A stretch of 64,000 bases of DNA, taken from an uncultured Lentisphaerota bacterium. Its GTDB lineage: Bacteria; Verrucomicrobiota; Kiritimatiellia; RFP12; UBA1067. Positions within the stretch are counted from its first letter, which is position 1. Each line of letters starts with the position of its first letter. This document shows positions 57,863 to 64,000 of the stretch, piece after piece. Under the pieces are notes generated by a model that searched no databases, was not told the DNA's origin, and saw only the letters and a program-made list of their open reading frames with translations. Made by a program: the position numbers and the translations under genes. The DNA is taken from positions 44,332 to 108,331 of the forward strand of contig CAMKJU010000002.1 in the NCBI GenBank assembly GCA_946413265.1. Reading direction: 5' to 3'.

Positions 57863-60800
57863 AGCAGCTTGCAAGCACGTGGCCTTTCACGACGACAGAT
57901 GACACGCGTATTGAGCGCCCCCTGAACATCTTGAAGTTCTCAAGCCACTGGTTCCGCAGCGAGAGCGCCATCTCCCCCGTCTCGGCCTGGAAAGACTCCA
58001 CCACGAGGTCCTTGGGCGAATACCGGATGCCCGTACCGAGCGCCTTCGACACTGCCTCCTTCGCGCACCAGAAGCGAATCGTCGCGCTCGGCGCGTCCAC
58101 CGCACGCACCGCGAGTTCCCTTTCCTCGGGCGTGAATACGCCATTCGTAAATTCGTCGGAAAGCTCGCGCCCTAGTGCCTCAACGTCCACGCCCACTCGC
58201 GCGTTCGCCGCCACCACCGCCACCACGAACCGCGAGGTGTGCGCGATCGAAAGGTCAATGTGAGTCGTGAGGCGGTCGCCCCATTCGCCGATCGGACACG
58301 GCTTGCCGCTGTCGTCCGCCCATATCTGCACGTCCGCGTCGCTCCACCGCGCCTGGTAGTTCTCGGCAAGGAAGCGCCTTACCGCCTCTTTCGCCGTGAT
58401 GCGCCCGAACAGCCACTCTGTCCTACGCGACACCGCACCAGGCATCTCCGCGAACGCGCGCCGCTCGTCATGGTTGAGCACGATCTGCGAAACCGTTTTG
58501 AGCCACAGTTCCTCGTTGCGCTCGAAAAGCGGATACGGCACGTCGCTCACCATCGCGCTCGCCACGGTCGTTGCAGGTGCCCCAAGCGCGGCAGGCGGCA
58601 CGACAGATGTGAGGAAGGTCTGCGCGGGAGCGAGAAGGAGCGACCGATATTCGGGCGGCACGCGCTCGGCCAGTTCCTCGTAGCCGCGCAGTTCCATCAC
58701 GCGCGTGCCGTTGCCGTCGGACACATGGATATCCGCCAACACCGACCGCGGCGTAACGCCCGTCGTGCGCAGGTAGCAATGGAGACGCGCTCCCTCCGTT
58801 GGCAGCGGCGCGTGAAGTTCGAGGCGCCGCAGACGGAACCCGAACGAGAAAGCACCCTCGAAGCGACGGTGACTGCGCCAGAGAGCAAAGCCGTCCGTGA
58901 CCGCCGCCAGCAACTGCGGATTGAGCGCCCACTGCGGCACGCGGGTGAAGGCGAGGGCAGACTCTGCGGACGGTACCTCCACCTCGTAGTCAAGCCCCGC
59001 CTCGCTCCAGCGGTCCGCCGAGCTTATGCCCTGCAGAAGCGCTCCCGAAAATAGACGGTCGGGGTATATGTCGCTCGGTGCCCAGTGTACCTCGCGCGCA
59101 CGTGTAAGCTCCGGCGGCGTAAACGCCTCGGCCTTGGTCTGGCCTTCCGCCAACACGAACGTGCCCTCGCACGCGGGCCATGTCCATGCCACATCCGTTC
59201 CATCCTCGCGCACCTGGACCTTCACCGCCGCCTCCGAGGGATCTGCCGCCGGCACGCGCTCGGCTCGCACATGCAGCGTGAGGCGGTCTTCCTTGAACGC
59301 CACCGTGCGTCGACCGAGGAGATCCTCCACGCGCGCAACACGACGACTCGGCAACAGCATCTGCGCAAGCTCCGCCATGATCTCTGCGGCGGCTACGAGC
59401 GTAAGCGGGGTGAAGCCGCGCAGACGATGGTCCGAATATGACAGGCGCGAGACGCCTCGCGCGAAGTCGGCGAAAATCGGCTGAGCCTTGAAATCAAACG
59501 TCTTGCGGATCTCCAGCGACACTCCCGGCTGCTCCGCCACCACGTCCGCATCCGAAATGAGCGGGTTGAATGCGCCGAAGTCAAACTGCCGCCGCGCACG
59601 AGCACGCGCCCGCACCGCCGCAGCGCGCGCGCCCGCTTTCGGACGCTCCCCGGGCACGGTTGCGGCGGACGACACCATCGCGCCGCCGAAGGAGGGGCCT
59701 GCCTTCTCAAGGGAAAGACGCGGGAACTCGCGCGAGAGCCGCTGTTCGGTCTCGCGGCGGACGTCAAGTGCAAGCGGCGCGTCAAAATCCAGCAAGCGAC
59801 AGCGCTTGTGCGCGAAAAGCGCCGTTGGGTCCACAGCCACGCCAAGCGCCGCGAGCTGTCCCACAACATGCTGCAACTGCAGGAGACCGGCGCGGTGTAC
59901 AGAATCCGCCGCGAGCGACACATGGTCTTCCCCGCGCAGGATGTCGTCGATCTCTCCCGCAATCGCGCCGCGCGGACCGCATTCGAGGAACACCTTGAAA
60001 CCGTCCGCATACATCCGACGGATCGTCTGCTCCAGACGCACCGGCGCCACCCATTGCTCGGCTGCCGCGTCGCGCGCCTTGCGTGCTTTCGGCGGCAGTG
60101 GTTCCGTGGTGCCGCAGCTGTACACGGGGATGCGCGGACGGTCATCCACCCAGTTCCCCGCGAACTTGCGGAACTGCGATAGAATCTTCCCGCACCAGGG
60201 CGTGTTGAACGGGCGATCCACGGCAAGACGCATTCCGCGCACCCCGGCTGCCATGAGCGTGTGCTGTACCTCATCGAGAGCATCGGACGCAATGGCAAGC
60301 GTAAGATGTCGCGGCGACTGGTAGAACGCAACTGCCAACTTTTCAGGAGAAAATCCGCTTAGAAGTTCCTCCGTCTGCTCGGGGTGCGGCCAGACGGTGG
60401 AAACCATCACGCAACGCGGGAGACCGGCGTGGTCCACAGCCGTATTCACGAGCTTGTACATGTCGCGCAGGAACGCAAGGCGGTCTTTCCGCTCGAACTT
60501 ACCAAACATCCCGCTCGCCGCGAACGCACTCAGGTCGCCGCCCGCGAAACCGGTCACGCCGTCGGGATGGATGCCAAGCGCCGCAAGTATCCGATAGAGC
60601 GCGGCGTTGGCCGAGTAAGTGGAAACCATTGCCTCGGCGTATCCGCCAGCCGTGAAAACATCGGCGTCGTGTCGGTAGTACGGCGCCGGCGGGAATACGA
60701 ACGCAGACGGCACGAACTTTCCAGCTCCTGCGCCCTTCAGCGCGGCCTCCAGCTCGTCGAACGGCATTCGGCATTCGCGGAAACGCACGGATAGGTCGCG

Positions 60801-61181
60801 GACCATCCCCGGATAGAAAGACGGCGCGCCAGGGAACACGAACGCCAGCCGACCCGAAGAGCCCTCGCCGATCATCCGGTCGCGGAAATAGTAGGTGCCC
60901 GACTTGTCGCGCACTCGCGGAGCGTCGGCCGCAATGCGCGCCTCGGCGGAGACGAGCCGCGCGCGCAGTCCCGCCACGCTAGACGTGACCACGGCCAGCG
61001 TCGCGCCGCGTTCCGCACCGTAATCGCGCGCGCACGTGTACGCAACGTCCGTGATATCCGCTCCCGGCGCCTGTTCAAGGAAATGCACGAGACGACGAAC
61101 CGATGCGAGCAGTCCCGCCGTGTCCGCCGCGCCCACTAGCACGAGCTCGCTTCCAAGCGTTCCTCCCGGCACGGCACTCAT
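57837..61181 (-). CDS. Acyltransferase-like + double hot-dog dehydratase + phosphopantetheinyl transferase fusion
   Basis: A 1,114-residue protein. Residues ~1-440 resemble a type I PKS/PUFA-synthase acyltransferase (RLAFVFPGAPSFYPGMVRDL), but the GxSxG nucleophile elbow reads GFAGGDLSAF, with no Ser. Residues ~545-830 resemble a PKS dehydratase pair: SYSDHRLRGFTP holds a candidate catalytic His, and FSGALLQGIS lies near the second-fold position. Residues ~900-1114 are a Sfp-type PPTase with the Mg site VGVDVEALG and WCAKEAVSKALGTG. It could activate ACPs, such as those at 27.7-28.2 kb. It overlaps the ketosynthase-like gene by four bases. Confidence 0.82.
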   Translation of the reverse strand: MSAVPGGTLGSELVLVGAADTAGLLASVRRLVHFLEQAPGADITDVAYTCARDYGAERGATLAVVTSSVAGLRARLVSAEARIAADAPRVRDKSGTYYFRDRMIGEGSSGRLAFVFPGAPSFYPGMVRDLSVRFRECRMPFDELEAALKGAGAGKFVPSAFVFPPAPYYRHDADVFTAGGYAEAMVSTYSANAALYRILAALGIHPDGVTGFAGGDLSAFAASGMFGKFERKDRLAFLRDMYKLVNTAVDHAGLPRCVMVSTVWPHPEQTEELLSGFSPEKLAVAFYQSPRHLTLAIASDALDEVQHTLMAAGVRGMRLAVDRPFNTPWCGKILSQFRKFAGNWVDDRPRIPVYSCGTTEPLPPKARKARDAAAEQWVAPVRLEQTIRRMYADGFKVFLECGPRGAIAGEIDDILRGEDHVSLAADSVHRAGLLQLQHVVGQLAALGVAVDPTALFAHKRCRLLDFDAPLALDVRRETEQRLSREFPRLSLEKAGPSFGGAMVSSAATVPGERPKAGARAAAVRARARARRQFDFGAFNPLISDADVVAEQPGVSLEIRKTFDFKAQPIFADFARGVSRLSYSDHRLRGFTPLTLVAAAEIMAELAQMLLPSRRVARVEDLLGRRTVAFKEDRLTLHVRAERVPAADPSEAAVKVQVREDGTDVAWTWPACEGTFVLAEGQTKAEAFTPPELTRAREVHWAPSDIYPDRLFSGALLQGISSADRWSEAGLDYEVEVPSAESALAFTRVPQWALNPQLLAAVTDGFALWRSHRRFEGAFSFGFRLRRLELHAPLPTEGARLHCYLRTTGVTPRSVLADIHVSDGNGTRVMELRGYEELAERVPPEYRSLLLAPAQTFLTSVVPPAALGAPATTVASAMVSDVPYPLFERNEELWLKTVSQIVLNHDERRAFAEMPGAVSRRTEWLFGRITAKEAVRRFLAENYQARWSDADVQIWADDSGKPCPIGEWGDRLTTHIDLSIAHTSRFVVAVVAANARVGVDVEALGRELSDEFTNGVFTPEERELAVRAVDAPSATIRFWCAKEAVSKALGTGIRYSPKDLVVESFQAETGEMALSLRNQWLENFKMFRGRSIRVSSVVVKGHVLASCFIPESIFA

Positions 61182-62548
61182 GCACGGTCCTCCTTCTCAG
61201 GCTCTTCCTCAAGGACAAGCGCCGCTCGGCGTCCGCCAACGTCGTTCACGAGCACGGCCGCACGGCGCGGCGACGTTGAGTCGCCCGTCACCCACGGCCG
61301 CGCCTCGTTCAGGAGGTACACGCTGCTGCCGACGTTCGACAACGCCTCGATCGGGTTTTCACACGGCATCTGCGGCGGCAACACGCGACGCCGGAGCGCA
61401 AGCGCGGCCTTTAGAATCGAGGCCACAGCCTCCGCGCGAAAACAATGACCAACATTTCCCTTCACGGAGCCGATACCTACGAGCGGGCCGCCAGGACGAT
61501 GCTCGCCCCAAAGCGACTGCACTGCCTCAACTTCTGCGGCATCGTAAGAAGGGATGCCGCTGCCGTCCGCCTCGATGAGGTCGATCGACGTGAGCGGCGC
61601 GCCCGCGCGATCAGCCGCAGCAGCAAGTAACTTGGCAAGCGGCGCGGAGCCGCATGCCACGCCTTTCACGAGCGCGTAGATGCGGTCATGCGCCGCAAGC
61701 GCATCCCCCTCGCGCTTCAACACGAAGAACGCGCCGCCTTCGCCTGGTACCGTGCCGTGTGCGTCGCGCGAGAAAGGCACAAGGTCGCCGTCCGTCGCGA
61801 ACTGCACCTCACCGGAGACGCCTTCAAGGAAAGAACGCGAGAGCGGCGGCGTGAGCGCGCCGGCGAGCGCAACATCCGCACGGCCGCTGCGCAAGTCGTC
61901 CATCGCCGCGCGGATGGACGCTATACCCGACAACGCACCGCCGTCAAGCGTTGTTGCACCGCCAGAAAACGAACACTCGCGCGCAATGCCGCTCGCGATT
62001 CGGTTACCGGATCCAGAGAGGAAACTTGCGGGATCTGGCGCGGGCAGCGAACCCACCAGTTCCGCGCGCACTGACTGAAGGACCTCCGGCGGCGCGTTGC
62101 GGAAGAAGTGGGCGATGATGTCCATCGTCTGATCCACAAAGAAAGTGTGCTGGAGCCAGTTCATCGTCGACGAGTTAAACGGCGGAGCGTAGCCGAAGCG
62201 CACCGTGCCGCGTACAGGTTCGACGGCGTGCGGACGCATCCCAGCATCCACGAGCGCGTCAAAAGCGAGCTGCACGGCGAAGTAGCGGTCCTGGTTCTCG
62301 CCGATGCTCAACTCTCGCGGCACATCCTGCTCACGCGGAATGAAAGAGTAGAGCGAACCGAGCAGCGCACCATGAGTCGGATAGGGAGCGTCGAAGAGGT
62401 TGCGTCCGCCCCACGGCAGCGAAAGCTCCTCGCCGAGAGGGGCGATGCCGCTCGCGCGGTGCATGATCATCCGCCAGAATGCACCGGGGTCCGGTGCGCA
62501 TGCGAACCGGCAGCTCACGCCGACAATCGCAATCGGGGACGCATCCAT
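61178..62548 (-). CDS. Ketosynthase-like protein lacking the catalytic cysteine
   Basis: A 456-residue thiolase-fold protein of the type I PKS/PUFA family (PIAIVGVSCRFACAPDPGAFW; GSGNRIASGIARECSFSGG; KGNVGHCFRAEAVASILKAAL). At the position of DTACSSSL it reads TTLDGGALSG, so the active Cys is gone. The first His (normally EAHGTGT) is replaced: EADGSGIPSYD. The second His, in NVGHC, is kept. It thus resembles a chain-length-factor or decarboxylase-type partner rather than a condensing enzyme. It lies 16 bases after proA and is coupled to the AT-DH-PPTase gene. Confidence 0.85.
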   Translation of the reverse strand: MDASPIAIVGVSCRFACAPDPGAFWRMIMHRASGIAPLGEELSLPWGGRNLFDAPYPTHGALLGSLYSFIPREQDVPRELSIGENQDRYFAVQLAFDALVDAGMRPHAVEPVRGTVRFGYAPPFNSSTMNWLQHTFFVDQTMDIIAHFFRNAPPEVLQSVRAELVGSLPAPDPASFLSGSGNRIASGIARECSFSGGATTLDGGALSGIASIRAAMDDLRSGRADVALAGALTPPLSRSFLEGVSGEVQFATDGDLVPFSRDAHGTVPGEGGAFFVLKREGDALAAHDRIYALVKGVACGSAPLAKLLAAAADRAGAPLTSIDLIEADGSGIPSYDAAEVEAVQSLWGEHRPGGPLVGIGSVKGNVGHCFRAEAVASILKAALALRRRVLPPQMPCENPIEALSNVGSSVYLLNEARPWVTGDSTSPRRAAVLVNDVGGRRAALVLEEEPEKEDRA

Positions 62549-62564
62549 CTCCGCCTCTTCCTTC

Positions 62565-63779
62565 CTACGACCGCACCACCCCGTCGCCAGTGACGACGTA
62601 CTTGTAGGTGGTCAGCTCCTCGAGACCCATTGGGCCACGAGCGTGAAGCTTATCTGTTGAAATACCGATCTCCGCGCCCATGCCGAACTCTGCGCCGTCC
62701 GTGAAACGTGTGGAGACGTTGTGGTATACGGCGGCGGAATCGACATCGCGCAGGAACTGCGCGGCGTGGGCGGCGTCGTTCGTCACGATGCAGTCGCTGT
62801 GGTGCGAACCGTAGGCATTGACGTGCGCGATTGCCTCGTCCACATCGTGCACGATGCCCACGTTCAGGTCTAGCGAGAGATACTCGCGCGACCAATCGGC
62901 GTCCGTTTCGTGCAGTGTCACACCGCGCTCTTTCGCCCATTCCTCCACACGCGGAAGGAACGCGCCCGCGACCTTCGCCGCGACAAGCAGCGTCTCGGCG
63001 GCATTACAGGCACTCGGACGCTGCACCTTCGCATTGTCGAGAATCTTGAGAGCCATGTCGAGATCCGCCGCGTCATCCACATACACGTGGCACACGCCCT
63101 TGTAGTGCTTCAAGACGGGAATGAGCGCCGCTTCGCACATTGCGCGGATGAGACGTTCGCCGCCGCGCGGAATCGCTACGTCCACGAGGCCGACCGAGCG
63201 TACGAGCGCGGGCACAGCCGCGTGGTCGGTGATCGGCACGAGCTGGACGGCGTCGGCGGGCAGGCCGGCCTTCGCAAGACCAGCGCGCACTGCTTCGTTG
63301 AGGGCCGCGTTTGAGCGAAGCGCCTCTTTGCCGCCGCGAAGGATGATTGCATTGGAAGTCTTGAGGCAGAGAGCGGCAGTATCCACAAAAACATTCGGAC
63401 GGCTCTCGAACACCACGGCCACCACGCCAAATGGCTCGCGCACCTTGCGGATGGAGATGCCGCTCGGGCGGGTGCGGGTCCAGATATCGGTGCCGACGGG
63501 ATCTTCAAGCTCCACGATGTAGCGCACACCATCCACCATTGACTTAAAGCGCGCGGGAGTAAGCGTGAGACGGTCCACGAGCGCTGGCGCGAGGCCATTC
63601 GCCTGTGCTGCAGCAACGTCCTCAGCGTTGGCTGCGTCGATTTGCGGCTTCGCCGCGTCAAGCGCGTCAGCGATCGCTGTGAGTGCGGCGTTCTTCTGCG
63701 CAGTCGTGAACGCGCGCAGTGCCGTTGCTGCAGCGCGGGCCTTCACGCCCATTTCATGAATCTGTTCTTCTACGGTCAT
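62565..63779 (-). CDS. proA: Glutamate-5-semialdehyde dehydrogenase (gamma-glutamyl phosphate reductase)
   Basis: A 404-residue NADPH-dependent enzyme of proline synthesis. Motifs: FGVVAVVFESRPNV, NAIILRGGKEA, the VDVAIPRGGE loop, and the catalytic Cys in QRPSACNAAETLL. The ribosome site GGAGGAAT and extended -10 TATGCTATAAT (63803-63813) precede it. No proB is adjacent in the window; the genes that follow are the unrelated ketosynthase-like pair. Confidence 0.96.
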   Translation of the reverse strand: MTVEEQIHEMGVKARAAATALRAFTTAQKNAALTAIADALDAAKPQIDAANAEDVAAAQANGLAPALVDRLTLTPARFKSMVDGVRYIVELEDPVGTDIWTRTRPSGISIRKVREPFGVVAVVFESRPNVFVDTAALCLKTSNAIILRGGKEALRSNAALNEAVRAGLAKAGLPADAVQLVPITDHAAVPALVRSVGLVDVAIPRGGERLIRAMCEAALIPVLKHYKGVCHVYVDDAADLDMALKILDNAKVQRPSACNAAETLLVAAKVAGAFLPRVEEWAKERGVTLHETDADWSREYLSLDLNVGIVHDVDEAIAHVNAYGSHHSDCIVTNDAAHAAQFLRDVDSAAVYHNVSTRFTDGAEFGMGAEIGISTDKLHARGPMGLEELTTYKYVVTGDGVVRS

Positions 63780-63802
63780 TGCGTATTCCTCCGGACGGCG
63801 CT

Positions 63803-63813
63803 ATTATAGCATA
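63803..63813 (-). promoter_or_regulatory. Extended -10 promoter of proA, abutting TCCGGA array C
   Basis: TATGCTATAAT on the minus strand. Everything upstream, including the expected -35 region, is 9-bp repeat. Confidence 0.65.
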
Positions 63814-64000
63814 TTCCGGATTTTCCGGATATTCCGAATTTTCCGGATATTCCGGATTCTCCGGACATTCCGGATTCTCCGGACATTCCGGATTTTCCGG
63901 ATATTCCGGATTCTCCGGACATTCCGGATTCTCCGGACATTCCGGATTTTCCGGATATTCCGGATTCTCCGGACATTCCGGATTCTCCGGACATTCCGGA
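63812..64000. repeat. 9-bp TCCGGA tandem array C, running off the window
   Basis: About 21 units of 9 bases (ATTCCGGAT, TTTCCGGAT, TCTCCGGAC) with a higher-order 54-bp pattern of six units repeated about three times. One unit (ATTCCGAAT) is mutated. The array continues past position 64000. Confidence 0.95.

Noticed and set aside
63776..63994. Minus-strand frame encoding a (S-G-x)-repeat peptide
   Set aside because: It is pure translation of the 9-bp TCCGGA array; the repeat is open in several frames and on both strands.

Overview
The window is GC-rich bacterial chromosome with Gram-negative envelope genes (bamA, skp, lpxD, lnt, mraY) and a type IV pilus-like operon. It also carries a Tat-exported protein resembling fucose isomerases, an ultra-large Listeria-Bacteroides-repeat surface protein and several AAA-type ATPases. 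This mix best fits the PVC group, probably a gut- or sediment-type Kiritimatiellota or Verrucomicrobiota. That assignment is inferred from gene content; no rRNA is present.

Layout. 1-7.55 kb: the first ~2,517 codons of a giant secreted repeat protein on the minus strand, cut by the window edge. 7.9-23.1 kb: a GntR/LacI-type regulator, a uridine-kinase-like protein, Hsp33, a large unknown protein, a MurU-AmgK fusion (peptidoglycan recycling), a polyprenol-phosphate-type glycosyltransferase, lpxD, skp, bamA and glycogen phosphorylase. 23.3-33.0 kb: a minus-strand run from mraY and lnt through ychJ-like and HAD genes to an aryl-polyene-like set (two ACPs, a membrane-ligase-dehydratase fusion, a LolA-like protein and an MMPL exporter), ending in a broken small gene. 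33.0-36.6 kb: a plus-strand aromatic operon (DAHP synthase, pheA, aroC) behind a classic attenuator with an aromatic-rich leader peptide. 36.6-43.2 kb: an MFS transporter, the isomerase-like protein, a candidate structured RNA, an RRM protein, a GH2 glycosidase and a PTS EIIA. 43.2-48.4 kb: pilMNOPQ-like genes; the prepilin gene lies apart at 55.8 kb. 48.4-57.9 kb: an accessory region with three AAA ATPases, each preceded by its own inverted repeat, an ABC-2 transporter with a His-rich TPR protein, and repeat-rich spacers. 57.8-63.8 kb: proA, a ketosynthase-like protein lacking the active Cys, and a 1,114-residue AT-DH-PPTase fusion.

The most unusual signals are at the DNA level. (i) A GTAG-headed palindromic repeat family (REP-like) sits inside at least eight protein-coding genes, in frame, and is read in different frames in different proteins. 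(ii) Each ATPase has a different long palindrome upstream. (iii) 9-bp TCCGGA arrays flank the regulator and proA. (iv) A ~190-bp hairpin element is present twice. (v) An extended -10 promoter motif recurs, often only a few bases from the start codon.
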